This document shows positions 1 to 10,703 of a stretch of 64,000 nucleotides of DNA, one piece after another (positions within the stretch are counted from its first letter, which is position 1; each line of letters begins with the position of its first letter). Source of the stretch: Flammula alnicola (lineage: Eukaryota > Basidiomycota > Agaricomycetes > Agaricales > Strophariaceae); the NCBI GenBank assembly GCA_015499995.1, contig JADNRV010000005.1, forward strand, positions 496,001-560,000, read 5' to 3'. The translations under genes and the position numbers were made by a program. Under the pieces are notes generated by a model. The model was given only the letters and a program-made list of their open reading frames with translations, searched no databases and was not told the DNA's origin.

Positions 1-87
1 CCAAGCAAGAACTGGCTCCTAAATATGCTCCGCATTTGGGATGATGTCGACCTGGATGCGTCGTTGACAACAGACGGCAATGGATGA
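1..87 (+). CDS. C-terminal end of an unidentified protein (partial)
   Basis: Frame 1 is open from the left edge to a TGA at 85-87 and encodes about 28 residues containing NWLLNMLRIWDDVD. The composition (Trp, Asp, Leu) looks protein-like and AT-rich non-coding DNA follows, as expected after a gene end. The piece is too short to assign a family. It could be a chance open frame, because only the last codons lie in the window. Confidence 0.3.
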   Translation, partial: PSKNWLLNMLRIWDDVDLDASLTTDGNG

Positions 88-1016
88 TCTATGGGCATGC
101 TATGAGGTCTGTGTTGTGTCTGTACCGTCGTTGTAGTTTGTATTATACTGCATTTTCTATTACCGGTTTCATGAATATATGCTATTTATTATCTTCCTCT
201 ATGTGTTACATATGAATTAAGCATGAAATATGAACCACAATAGCAGAAATGAGCAGGAAGAAATATTGAGAATTACGGCTATTACAGGCAATTTCCCTGA
301 GCTGGGCTTCCAGCTGTCCACAGCTTGTTGGGACATGTCGTCGCCAGATCGACCTGGTGACATGCTGATATTAGCCAGATTGGACTGTTGGGGGGAGCTC
401 CCATCAGTATGTCTGACAGGTGGCGAAAGGTACGGCACAGGATTTGATCTCCAGGTTTTTCTCACATTTCTGACAAATGGCGGTGTACGTTACATAAGTA
501 ACTCAGGTAATAGCAATCTACTAGTACCTCGTCAGCTCATCGAGATAGTGAATACTACTGTGAGCGGGACGTTAGCCGGACTAGCACTCCACTCAAGATC
601 AAAGACCTGTGAGAGAACCCTCAGGAATCTAAGATCAACCACCGGTGGTGCAGCAGCACAAAAATGAGAATGAAAAGGAAAAAAAAAGAAACGAAGTAAA
701 ACCATGGAACACAGCTGCCATGCATATATGTACCTTGCATCTTCCTTGCGAGATCAACCCGGTTTTGTGCTAGAAAAACCCACTGAACTGCCATGCTGAC
801 ATGCTTTGACTTGACGTAGTATTGTGAAAAGTCGATGGACAGCGTGTTCCCTTACGTAAAACTCAAGATAAAGTTAACAATCTTTAGGAGAGTTGTATTC
901 ACTACTCGCTGCACGGAGATCACGAAATAAATTGCGATGTGCTGCCTAGTCACGAATATTTCTACCCAATCTACCCGCACTAGGGTAATTGAAGGTAATC
1001 CAATTAGGACCAAGGA
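88..1016. other. Intergenic, no convincing gene
   Basis: A 145-codon open frame on + (230-667) has low-complexity-free but family-less sequence and no splice signals around it. The opposite strand is also open in places. I see no motif that supports a gene. The right part probably contains the 3' end of the acid phosphatase transcript. Confidence 0.4.
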
Positions 1017-2383
1017 TCAGCATCCTGCTGGGAGCACTGGAGGATTTGAGCCACTTGGTATCTCCAAACTGTTGCTGTATGTGGTGCATTTCTGCAGAGC
1101 GGCAGTTCCCCAGACCGCGCTAATCTGTGGGAGCACCGTGCGACCGTTAACAACGAGTGATGTGTTGGGGACAGGTAAGGGCGCATTTGCTCCGGTGTTG
1201 AAAACGCCTGGGTACGATGAGTCCAAGAGCGTATTATTCAGAGATGGGTTGGTAAGGGTGCGGATGGTATCGCCGGTTTTGCTCGCGACGAAAGAGAAAA
1301 CATTGGAGCCGACGTCGTAGCGGCCGAGGGTGTGGAGACCCCAGTTGGCCTCGACGGTTGCAATTTCGGAATAGTGGGTGTAGAAAGCGGTGTCTTGCGT
1401 CCCAACAAGTGAAGTTGGAACGGCCGAGCCAAGGAGAATGGTATCGACCCGGTTCTGGATAGTATCAGTCCCAGTCTCGTCGAAGGCTGGGAATAAAATC
1501 CCTCAGTTGAACAGCATCGGTGAAGGGATGATATAGTCCGGAACTTACTGAGGACGATGAGAGTCCTGTTTGTATTGAAGTTAGGATTAGCTAATAATGG
1601 AGTTAGGAAGCCGTTGGCCCATTTCGACGCAGTGGCTACATTTGTGTCGTGTCCATCATTCGCTGAAGATAAAGATATCGTAAATCAGATCTAAAAAACA
1701 GCACAGAAGCTGGTATAACTCACTCATGTTTGGGGTGATGAAAAACCATTGAGGAAGCTTGTTGTTCGCCAGGTCCTGTTGGAACAGCGTGAAGTTTTTA
1801 ATATTAGCTGCACGCGTCGCATTGTTCGCGACCGAGTTGTAGATAATAAGAGGGCTTTTTTAAAATGAGTGCTTTGCAGAGGTGTAGATAAACTGAATTA
1901 CCCACTTGTGCTTGCGGACATAGTCGTTTGCTCCTGTCTTCGGGTTGAGGAACTGCAATCCGGTGAACCCAGTCGACGGCATATCTTCTTCATATTCACC
2001 CCAAGAGATCCCTTTGTCTTCGAGTAGATCGACGATGGTCGAGATGTTTGCTGGGATGTTGTTCAAGTTGTCGTTGTTCATCCCAAAATACTCCCCACCG
2101 ACGGTGGAGACGTAGTTTGGCTCGGAGGGGTGGGTCAGAGCAAAGTAGTTAGTCAACTGAATGCCTTGCTTGGTCAAAGCGGCAAAGTTCGCTATGGATC
2201 ACAGTCATTGTTAACGAGAGTATGGTCGACCTCACATAAAGAAGGAAACCCACGGTCACTTTGCGCTGCAGTGAAGTCGGTATTTTCCAGCCATATGCTA
2301 ATGTAGCGCTCGAAGGCAATGCCAGGGACAAGCGCATTGGCCCCGTAGGTGAGAGCGGCACAGATCAGAGCAGGAAGAATCAT
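1017..2383 (-). CDS. Secreted acid phosphatase (phosphoesterase family, PHOA-like)
   Basis: Five exons (2383-2254, 2191-1906, 1854-1724, 1662-1549, 1486-1017) join in frame to 376 aa, the usual size for fungal PHOA-type acid phosphatases of the phosphoesterase family (PF04185). The start ATG is followed by a signal peptide (MILPALICAALTYGANA). Family blocks are in order: LTNYFALTHPSEPNY, EDMPSTGFTG, the exon junction giving VRKHNPLIIY, TNDGHD and TFDETGTD. These Asp/Glu/His-rich blocks are the expected metal and catalytic region. The product should be exported and release phosphate from organic esters outside the cell. Family knowledge says such enzymes are often phosphate-repressed, but I see no promoter proof here. 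All four introns are GT-AG and keep frame, so this gene is intact. Confidence 0.88.
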
Positions 2384-3459
2384 TCTGGATGTCGAGTCCA
2401 GTTAGTCGAATCGGCTAAAGATGCAATAGGCCACAAGATATGTAGAACAGTACCGCAAGGTTTTTATACCAGTGAAATGCGACTTCTAATATTCGATGCA
2501 TGCTCAACGAACGTGCGCATATGGTACTTTGAGGCAGCAAAGAGTATTTTCGACTCCAGAATCACGAAGATCATGCGGTGATAACCACCAGTCGCATACT
2601 GACAAATAATGTAAGAGGCAAAACCGCCATATTAGCTCGTGTTAGTTGACAGCGCACCATGTGAAACTATTGAATCTTCCTTGAGGTTTTCGATATTTTC
2701 TCGACATGCCATTAATAAAGACATGCTCCTCGCGTGAGCGCTGCCTCTCTCACGAAGCTCGAACGTGTTTTGCTGAACAGATTTTTGAATAGAGACAGAT
2801 ATAAGTATGCGGGCTGACCATAACACGATCGTACTGTTGCACGTTTGTGAAAAGGGTGACTAGAAAAATCTGGAAGATCTTTCGGAAGCTTTGCGTTATA
2901 CTTATACGTCACTACACCCCTGACACAACCCGACGGGTAGTCGACTGTCTTATCAAGCTGGAGAGATCATCAACTCCAAGATTAATTAATCGGAAAACAA
3001 TAATCCCACCGCGACGTCTTAATGACCTGATGTCCTTTATCCGCACAGCATCCAGGAGCTATAAAAAAGATCCATGGGCAATTAAAGATGGATGAGGACG
3101 AACGGAGAAATAACGTACAGGATACATCCGAGTAGGTTTGTCGAGATGGGGATAGAAAGCTTCCTCTATCTTAAGCTTGTATTCAAGGATGGTTCAGTAG
3201 TATAAACCCAGAGGACCTGTCAAGATGGATACTGGCAAGCAATGTCAACTAAAAAGTCGAACGTGATCTTCGAAACTCAAAAAAAAGCGGCCAGACGAGT
3301 GGTGGATGTACTACCAAGGGACAATCTTGAGGTGCGGACATCGGTTGCGATTGAATGAAATGAAAAAAATTCGAATTTGAGGGAGATGTAAGGCTAACGT
3401 GATCGCTCATGAGGCACCTATGGAGATAATAAATCCGCCGACTTTGGAATAAATCCCTT
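2384..3459. other. Intergenic, nothing recognisable
   Basis: This holds the acid phosphatase promoter on the left. Short open frames on both strands lack family features. A + frame at 2847-3095 is basic and Arg-rich without any known motif, and I do not support it as a gene. Confidence 0.4.
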
Positions 3460-4543
3460 TCACATGAAGTCATCGCCATTACCGAAGTCATCCAAGGCTT
3501 CATCATAAATCTCTGTATCCTGCCTGCAGAAACGAGGGCAAAAAATCATCAAAGAGGACCATAATCTTATCATAATACGGGCACACACCTCGCTGAGACC
3601 TTGCACCTCCCAGGCCGGGCTTGCTCGCCGCCTTGGGCTTCTTCTTTCCGCTCGCTTTGTCTCTTTGCTCCTTCTGCTTTCATTCGCCAGCGTCGTCAAG
3701 CCGCTAGCGACTTTCCGGACCTCGACGTCCTTGAGAGGCAGAGCGAGCGCGCGTGCGTGATGCTCAACAAAGGAGGAATAGAGAGGCTTAGATTGATGTC
3801 GCTTGATGATGAACTCGATAATACGGTCCGAGAGTTGGATGAAGTCGTCTTTCGTGCGCGGTTGAGCGGATATTAGGGAGTCCAACTCTTTCGAAGAAGT
3901 TCCTGTGGTATTTAAATCAGTTTGAGGTAAAGTGATAGGTAATGGTGAGAGAGCATCGTACCGCCAAGAGCAGCGGCACCCAGGAGATCCGCAGCATTAC
4001 TCAGATCGGCTTTCAGCTCGCGCTCTTTGTCTCTACGAGCCTTTTCTCGAGGATCGAGAACGGCATCGGAGTCATACTCTTCGGAATCATCAGTTCCGTT
4101 CTTCGCTGCTTTCGCTGCCTCTTTTTCGGCGAGTTTCGCTTTCAAAGTGCCCTTCTTCTTTGGGGGTGCAACAACGGGCGCAGGTTTCTCCTCTTCGGAC
4201 TCTTCTTCCGACGACTCCTCCCAGTCGCTCTACGAAGCAAAAAAAAAAAAGGCTCTTTAGGCTTGAATATCAGCTTAAAATAAACAATGCGCACCACAGG
4301 ATCTGACTCTTCCTCGTCTTCGCCTTCCCATTTTCCCTTACCGGCAACAACAGGCTTCTTTGCCGGAGGTGGTGCAGGCGTAGCTTTGGGCGCAGCTTTG
4401 CCAGCAGGAGCAGAAGCATTTCCCTTCACAGATGGTTCGCTGTCTGATCCTTCTGTTATTCAGAAACGCGAACCGTTGCCTTTGTGAGCCATTCGATGAG
4501 CGTAGACAAGCATAGATGGAGAAACTTTACCCCAATCCGACAT
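3460..4543 (-). CDS. HCR1: eIF3j / HCR1, translation initiation factor 3 subunit J
   Basis: Five exons (4543-4531, 4452-4295, 4229-3962, 3902-3589, 3519-3460) join in frame to 270 aa. The N-terminus starts MSDW and is acidic, followed by a Pro/Lys linker, the charged segment DPREKARRDKERELKADL, the helical core (TKDDFIQLSDRIIEFI, HARALALPLKDVEVRKVASG) and the acidic tail ending GNGDDFM. This order matches fungal eIF3j, which binds the 40S decoding centre and acts in initiation and recycling. Between TTLANE and DTEIYDEALDD the annotated frame gives an odd Arg-rich stretch, while the +1 frame reads QKEQRDKASGKKKPKAASK as expected for eIF3j. One base therefore seems missing near 3677-3681. The tandem donor GTGTGT at 3588 lets the conserved tail be recovered in frame. 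The gene is divergent to COQ9. Confidence 0.88.
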
Positions 4544-4818
4544 GTTTCGTCCAAAGAATCTGCAACTTTTGGTGGCTTACAGGAAAAATTTGGAGTCGAG
4601 GATTTCGTTACGTGTACGCAACGAAAAGAGATGTGGATATGCAAAGTCTGTTGAAACGAAACAAAGGAAAGAGAGGGAGAATGATGAATCTTTCTTGTTA
4701 TCAGTTTTAGAGCCGATCGGGTTCAGGGTTTCTACTGGTCCTATTATTCGGCTATCTCCGACGGCACATCACGCTCTCGGCATCGACACAACCAACTTCA
4801 AGCACACCGTCGTCGACA
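4544..4818. promoter_or_regulatory. Probable bidirectional promoter HCR1/COQ9
   Basis: Only 275 bp separate the two divergent start codons, one driving a translation factor and the other a mitochondrial ubiquinone-synthesis protein. Both are broadly expressed housekeeping functions. I see no clear TATA box here. Shared regulation is an inference from the geometry. Confidence 0.5.
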
Positions 4819-5782
4819 ATGTCCGCGTCGTCCAGGTATGTTCCGAGTTTTATCTGATTTTATATGTATCTCACACTCTGATACAATAAAGTGCGCGTCT
4901 TCTAAAACTTGCATTGCCATTGGTTAAGACACACGGCTTCACACGCGAGGCACTTGCGCAATCTGTGCTCGCTTTGCCCCCAAACGAAGTTCACGTAGAA
5001 CCTCTGTCAGATACGGCTGTATCAGCTCTCTTTGGAAATGGAGATTTGGCTAGGCGCACATTGATTCATGCCTGGCTGCAGGATGGTCTAAGACATATGG
5101 CGTCCATTCCGGGTATCGAACGACCTGCTCAACACATCGGAATTCCCGACGCAAGCAAGAGTACTGGTACTGGAACGGGGAAGAAGGCAACGCTGAGAGA
5201 TGTCCTGCGTGTACGGCTGGAGTACAATGAGCCTGTTCTTCCTTACCTTCCCGAAGTGAGTGTCTGTTTTAATTCTGCTTTATCGAGGATTTTGTCAATC
5301 AGACTCGACTATTCAGGCATTCGCTCTTCTGGCCTCTCCGACTTCTGGGATTCATGTATTGGATCCTTTACCTGCTATAAAACATGCAGCTAAAGTAGCA
5401 GATGAGGCTTGCTATGTTACAGGCGAAAAGTCGGTACAGGTAAGTCAATAAAGTCGTCTTTCAGCTGGAATGGCTGGATAACAGGACCTCCGTTCAATTT
5501 CAGCTGGAGTGGTATGCTAGACGCATATCTCTGGCTGCTGTATACGCAGCTGCAGGTCTGTTCTATTTCTTAAAATATACTTTCCTCTATCTCATATTCG
5601 TCTGTTTTTCTATGGCAGAATTACACCAGTTCACATCACCTCACTCAGCATACTCGTTCCTTGATTCTCTCCTTGACACATCTTCAACGCTAAAGACTTC
5701 CATAGGTGAAGTCAGCTTGTATTCGTCGTACGTCTTCAAAAGCTGGGCAGGCATCATCAAAAGTTCTGGCATATTGCCGTGA
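4819..5782 (+). CDS. COQ9: COQ9, ubiquinone biosynthesis protein
   Basis: Five exons (4819-4835, 4892-5255, 5317-5439, 5504-5555, 5619-5782) join in frame to 239 aa. Family features include the N-terminal RLLKLALPLVKTHGFTREAL, the central LRDVLRVRLEYNEPVLPYLPEAF and the C-terminal LEWYARRISLAAVYAAAELH, typical of the lipid-binding COQ9 fold. COQ9 works in the mitochondrial matrix-side CoQ synthome, binding isoprene lipids and assisting the COQ7 hydroxylation step. The chosen ATG gives only about 7 residues before the domain, so a classical mitochondrial targeting peptide is not obvious. A different upstream exon could supply it. Introns are normal GT-AG and there is no frame break. Confidence 0.9.
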
Positions 5783-6377
5783 GATTTCTTTCTATGAACC
5801 CGATTTTCCCCTTCCATACCAAATAATTTATATGCACGCATATACATCTGTACAATAGATATTGATTTAGTTGTCTTCGTTGCTCCTGTTACTTCGCAAA
5901 AACTACTGGTGTGTTCCTGACATAATCTTAGGGAACAACAAGGCGACGCACGTCTTTTCGCTTTGCTTTTGGCCGCCTTGCCTTGTATCCGACATCCTTA
6001 TTCTCTTCTCTGCATTGCCATCCTGATAACGTTCCACGACAATATGTCGTTGACACCATCACCTCCGTGCTCTTCTACAGAAGTCGCAGACAACCATCGT
6101 TGGGGGCAGCGCCTTCGATCTTGAACATCTTCGATAGAAAAGGACGATTGGAGAAACGAGGTTCTACGCCGAAGTTGACAGTCCTTAGGCTTTTCCCGTC
6201 CGTCTCCTCAAGCATCACTGGCCCAGAATTCGCTTTCTTGTACTTTATATCGACGACACAGCTCCACAAAGACAGGATATGGTATGTGTTACAGCGGCGG
6301 GCTCCAAATCTTGAATTTACTGTATCAATATTCAATTCGGAGTACGAACATAACTCCAGACTGGTGGCGCTCTGACG
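5783..6377. other. Intergenic downstream of COQ9
   Basis: This contains the COQ9 3' region. A + frame at 5983-6375 is open but I recognise nothing in it. It could be the 5' part of the F-box/LRR relic that follows. Confidence 0.35.
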
Positions 6378-6918
6378 AGTGTGCGATGGATCTCGTATTA
6401 TTCTCTCCGCATCTCGCGGGGAGCCAGGCCCGTTGTCTGGGCTGGTTTTGACGCCCTCTCGTCCTGCGCATTTACGAATGTGACGACGTTAAAAGTTAAA
6501 GCTTACAATGAAGGTCATTTTCCGACCCTGCTGTCACGCGCTCCCTCTCTCATTGAGATCCGTAGAAATGCTACAATCGTGTCCGCTGGCCCTTCAATTC
6601 GTCCGTGGATCGGAACCGAGAGATGCTCACCTTATATTCCCTCGCCTCCGCACTCTGCAAACTATATATCTGAATAGTCAACATTGGACGACCCACTTCC
6701 GCCTGTTCTCAGGTGGAGACGGGATCGATTTGAGATACCTCGAGGAAATGGTGGGCATGAATTGGTCTGGCATAATAATTGGGATGAACGAGGGGAACAT
6801 ATGTGCGGTAGCGGCAAGTCGGAGGCGCCTCAATTTTATGAGTAGTGTTAGGCTTTTCAACGCTGCTTCGGCGGATGGGAGATATTTTTTGTTTTTAACA
6901 CGGGTCAAATGTATGTAA
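6378..6918 (+). pseudogene. F-box/LRR-type relic
   Basis: Two overlapping frames carry blocks that look like the leucine-rich part of agaricomycete F-box proteins. One has FTNVTTLKVKAYNEG then FPTLLSRAPSLIEI (6470-6560). The other continues with LIFPRLRTLQTIYLNSQHW (from about 6633). The change of frame near 6560-6630, the missing F-box and the short length suggest a decayed copy. Such families are greatly expanded in these fungi. A single missing base in a small real gene cannot be excluded. Confidence 0.35.
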
Positions 6919-7666
6919 GTAATGTATCTACCGAGTATATGGACGAAATATAGACGTAAACGCCGCCGTTCTCTTAATTCGAATTCCACGTACGGAAGGA
7001 ATTAGGAAGCTCTCTGGAAGGGTGCTTGCTTGCAACCTCCCATTTTCTTCCCTTTCCAAATAGCCGCTAAGGACCACAAAAAGACTCCAGACAAACCCCA
7101 GACAATAAATAAACTCACACTCCATCTCCTTCATCGTTAAAAACTTATCCAATATCTGCCCAACTTCTTCTCAGCCTACTCTATGGTCTTAGCGGGCCTT
7201 CTGACAGAACCATCCTAGCAGTCCATGAACGCTCGTATGCCGGCTACTAGTTTTATCGATGTACCCTCTTCGGACGCTCTCATTTTGTTGGAAATGCACG
7301 AGTTTCTGTTATTCTGATCGGTCCACATATTCTAACCAGATGTTAGCAATAACCTAATGTAGAGACGATATAGAGACCACGCAATCCGCGTAAACGATGA
7401 GCCTGTGGGCGCCTAAACTGGCACGTGATACGCCTTTTGCCATGGGAGTCGGCGTCGCTTGGAATTGCCCTAAAGGGCCTGATGAATTTACTTATTCCAT
7501 GAAAGAGGTCAGTGAATGCAAAATGCCGTTGGGTGGCCCAAGTGAACAAAGGTTCGCAGGTCAATGCGCTAGTACTCAATGGAAACCCACTGGCGGGTTA
7601 CCTTACTGCACAATACTTGGCCCAATTGTCCACAAGTCAAAATCCGTTCAACTTCCACTCCCTTGG
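6919..7666. other. Intergenic, upstream of paralog A
   Basis: Open frames overlap on both strands around 7343-7765 but none shows conserved motifs or convincing splice sites. The right part is promoter DNA of the next gene. Confidence 0.35.
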
Positions 7667-7674
7667 TATAAAAT
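7667..7674 (+). promoter_or_regulatory. TATA box of paralog A
   Basis: TATAAAAT lies 159 bp upstream of the ATG at 7826. Paralog B has TATATAAT at an almost identical distance (156 bp), which supports a functional core promoter element. Confidence 0.55.
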
Positions 7675-7723
7675 TGCAAGCAAGCTATGGCTGAAAGCAT
7701 ACCCCCCGGACCCGAAAGCTTCA

Positions 7724-7782
7724 GTGCGTGGCTTCTTCCGTCTTATCTTCCATGCTACTTACTAACAATTCCTCTTCATTAG
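7724..7782 (+). other. Probable 5'-UTR intron of paralog A
   Basis: A 59-nt GT-AG intron candidate runs from GTGCGT to ATTAG, with the branch-point-like TACTAAC about 20 nt before its end. It ends 43 nt before the ATG. Paralog B has a comparable intron in the same place. Confidence 0.5.
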
Positions 7783-7825
7783 CTCTGACTAGTACCGCTC
7801 CAAGCAAATTCGAGCCTTACAAACA

Positions 7826-8338
7826 ATGCGTCACGCACCAACTCTGAAAATTGGCATAGCACTTTACAACCAAAGTCATGTCACAACACCAATGTGGGCT
7901 CTCGTCTTCCATCCAACTAGCTACGACGCCGCCGACGTATCTATACACGGTATCTACGCGCGCGACGTGGGTGAATGGGTTCTGCGTGATCGCGCTCGAT
8001 CACCCTCGTGCATCCGCAAGGACCCCGATCTATTAGGCATCATCCACGTCGGCGATGTGCCATGGGAAAGAGAGAGTTTCGAGAGGTTCGTCAGACAGTT
8101 CGCTGCAGAGAAAAACGGTGATAACCCCGGGCAGGTGACGGTCTGGTCACCCAGCGCATGGGTCATACGCGTGCTAGTGTATGTGCGGTGGCACTATCAA
8201 GAGGAGCCGGAGAATAATTATTTTATGCTTCCTTGTCTACCACAATTTGTGCATGCGCTCGTACGGAAACGGATCGAGGTGCTCAGGGAGTTGCCGAGGA
8301 GGCCAAGACGGGCCACTGTCATCGACCTTGCTGAATGA
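7826..8338 (+). CDS. Hypothetical protein, small paralog A
   Basis: A single-exon frame of 170 aa. I do not recognise a named function. The N-terminal part reads LKIGIALYNQ, then MWALVFHPTSYDAADV, and the middle has LLGIIHVGDV and VWSPSAWVIRVLVYV. These blocks recur in paralog B at 9623-10200, so this is a real gene family. The pattern (an opening K-x-GIA-x-YN strand, a Trp-x-Leu/Val-x-x-HP block, a late Ser/Thr-x-x-x-x-VIR block) resembles a fungal family of unknown function, perhaps the one catalogued as DUF6914, but I cannot verify that name. It has no signal peptide or membrane segment. The TATA box and leader intron support transcription. Confidence 0.7.
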   Translation: MRHAPTLKIGIALYNQSHVTTPMWALVFHPTSYDAADVSIHGIYARDVGEWVLRDRARSPSCIRKDPDLLGIIHVGDVPWERESFERFVRQFAAEKNGDNPGQVTVWSPSAWVIRVLVYVRWHYQEEPENNYFMLPCLPQFVHALVRKRIEVLRELPRRPRRATVIDLAE

Positions 8339-9466
8339 TTACCGCCACACCTTACCGCCACATTTTCACTACCGGACTATATGATATATACATTTTCTCA
8401 TTTAATTACAGCTGGTTGGTGCTTGCTAACGCTGCCCAGCATGTGTCTAATTATGTCCTCGGCCATGGCTATATATGCATCTTACTACTTAAACTATGTA
8501 ACATCATGACAGCAATAATGTATCTCTAGTTCACTGAGTCCTCGCAATCGTAAACGAGAGTTAAACGTTAAATCGTGGTCCATGACAGCGAAGTATCCAA
8601 ACCAAACCTCTAAAAGCCAATATTGGAAGACGGTCTTCTCTACATATAATAAAAATGATTGGTGTAATGTCTCATTTCCCTTTGCTACGAGTAAACAATC
8701 TAAGCGTCCTGGGCCAGCGCAAGTAATGTCTACCGTATTATTTGGTCATGCGCTAATTGGGCCATCTACATGTCCAGCTGACCAGGCGCATAATATTCTA
8801 ATAGTGCATGGTTGACTTGTCAAGTCTACGGTATTGGCTGATTTCCATCAAAATTCACCCAAGTTTAAGCCCTTTATGCAACTACAATGTTATACACTTA
8901 TCTCCTCGTTATTATATACCTTCACCGTGGGCACCTACCGAATGTCACCATTTGTGGATGTTGTGGGTGCTGTTGCCTCTTTCGGAATCGCTGTTCTATT
9001 TTAGACTTGCCCCGGCATTTAATCCGCGTTCGTAATCCGCCAACAGTAAATATGAAGGTCTGCTCGTTGTTGCAGAAATGTCGCTACAGAACTAATACGG
9101 TTATTGAGCATACAACACATGGGTCATTAAGCCTTTGTAACCTCCTCGCTTACCCCAAAGCTTTGTACTTGATTTGGCTTCTGAAGTATATACACATCCG
9201 GAAGAGGATGGGATTTAGATATCCAGGGGTTTCCACTCCTACTTTCTAGTCGCTTTGAGGCCCGATCGGCTAGGAGATAAAGAGTTTTTGGTTCATAGCC
9301 GCAATCTTGAAATGTATATATTTGGAGGCGTTGGCCAAGCGGCGTGATCAAGCATTGAGTATTGTTCATGGCGGGCCAAATACCTAATTATGGACAATGC
9401 ACAGCTTGCACTAGTGGCCTGCACCTGTAGCATTCGTTCCTCAGTGGCACTATCCCGTCCTTTTCC
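8339..9466. other. Intergenic between the two small paralogs
   Basis: AT-rich, with short unrelated open frames on both strands and no recognisable domain. I see no transposon ends. The right end is the promoter of paralog B. Confidence 0.35.
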
Positions 9467-9474
9467 TATATAAT
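9467..9474 (+). promoter_or_regulatory. TATA box of paralog B
   Basis: TATATAAT lies 156 bp before the ATG at 9623, matching the spacing seen in paralog A. Confidence 0.5.
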
Positions 9475-9535
9475 GCAATGGAAATCTCAAATCAAACTCA
9501 AAACAATCCCCAAAGTCTTCAGCAGAACCACCACA

Positions 9536-9599
9536 GTAAGTTAGAAGGGCGTCTCTTTCAAGACTTTTCCCCTTCAACTAATCAACGTTAACTCCTCAG
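9536..9599 (+). other. Probable 5'-UTR intron of paralog B
   Basis: A 64-nt candidate with the strong donor GTAAGT, branch-like AACTAAT and acceptor CCTCAG. It ends 23 nt before the start codon and corresponds to the leader intron of paralog A. Confidence 0.5.
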
Positions 9600-9622
9600 C
9601 GAAACTTAACCAATCACCAACG

Positions 9623-10200
9623 ATGTCCTCCCCAAAATCACTCAAAGTCGGCATCGCGATGTACAACCTACGACGCGGGTCGTACGGTCCCAAGGACCCA
9701 CATTGGATACTCGCCATCCACCCGACGTCCTACAGCGCCCCAGATGTAAAGTCTACTACATCCGGGCTCACAGGGGCGACTCGGAGTGGTACTTGGGACA
9801 CGAGGTGCGAGCCCTTGCGAGCCTCGGCGACCTCATTGGGGTACTACACATTGGCGAGATCACGTCGTCGTTCATGTCGCCGCCGCAGGTCCTCCATCCA
9901 GAACCCTACCCCCGTTTTGTTCAAGAGAAATATTACCAATCGTCACTCAGCATCGACACCCTCGACGCGTTCATAAAGCAGTTCCCACGGACGAGGAGCG
10001 GAGACGACCCGAGCGAGCTGTTCATCTGGACCCACGAGTCGTATGTGATCCGCATTTTGAATTATTTGTCGGCGAGGGGTGCTATGCGGCTGCCTTGCAA
10101 GCCCATAAAGATGTATCCCAACTCGAAGCCAAGGATTGCGGCTTTGAAGGCGCTTCCGAAAGTCGAGGGTCAAGTAAATGTCCTTCCATTTGCGGACTAA
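9623..10200 (+). CDS. Hypothetical protein, small paralog B (frame broken once)
   Basis: Paralog of the 7826-8338 gene. It starts with LKVGIAMYNLRRG and HWILAIHPTSYSAPDV in one frame. From about 9750 the family pattern continues in another frame with YYIRAHRGDSEWYLGHEV, LIGVLHIGEI and LFIWTHESYVIRILNYL, ending at TAA 10198-10200. One base seems to be missing around 9746-9755 (after PDVK). A 28-nt GT-AG alternative at this point is too short to be an intron. So it is either a recent pseudogene or a real ~190-aa gene with a sequence error. No function can be assigned. It differs from A by an insertion rich in Pro and Tyr in the middle. Confidence 0.6.
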
Positions 10201-10703
10201 CTAGGCAAGAGGGAGCAGTTGTAATTCAGAAGTTAACAAGTCGCTAGTGATTTAAACAATAATTTTTTGCACATTTCATCTGGGATTGTTGAGTTGCAGA
10301 CGATGCCATAGGGGTCGTGTACATGATGATTGAGTCGTTCATGTCGCATTTCTGCGTTTCTGCGCCGGCCGCGAATCTGTGGTATCAACACCACCGAGCA
10401 CCATGCCATTAATCAAGAGATCGTGTCTGTCGTGATCAAGTAACCATGTTCATTGGCAAGATATTGTCGTTCCAAGAGGTAGTTCTGCCTCCGAAGTAAG
10501 GGTCCAGTCAGGGCGATAGAGTGCGGTTAACGTTGTAGTGGTTGCTATAATGGATATGATGCAAGCGTTGCGATCCCGAGACGAGTATTGGCGACGAGGT
10601 AGGCGAGAACATCTGTTCCAGGAATTGGGATGCCTTTCTGGTGTCTGTTATGAGATAATTAACAAGGCGCCTAAGGACAAGACTAGCACTTACAGTTCGC
10701 GGA
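10201..10703. other. Intergenic between paralog B and VTC1
   Basis: 3' flanks of two convergent genes. No recognisable feature. Confidence 0.4.

Noticed and set aside
230..667. 145-codon open frame on +
   Set aside because: No motif, no family resemblance, opposite strand also open, no splice context.
937..1432. Plus-strand open frame and extra minus frames over the acid phosphatase
   Set aside because: They are shadow readings of the phosphatase last exon, whose own frame has clear family blocks.
7343..7765. Overlapping open frames on both strands upstream of paralog A
   Set aside because: No conserved segments. The region includes the TATA box and leader intron of paralog A.
9319..9375. 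Possible tRNA (GGCGTTGGCCAAGCGGCG)
   Set aside because: Only an A-box-like stretch is present. No T arm or acceptor pairing follows.
9748..9775. A GT-AG intron explaining the frame change in paralog B
   Set aside because: It would be only 28 nt, too short for a fungal intron, and would remove residues that fit the family.
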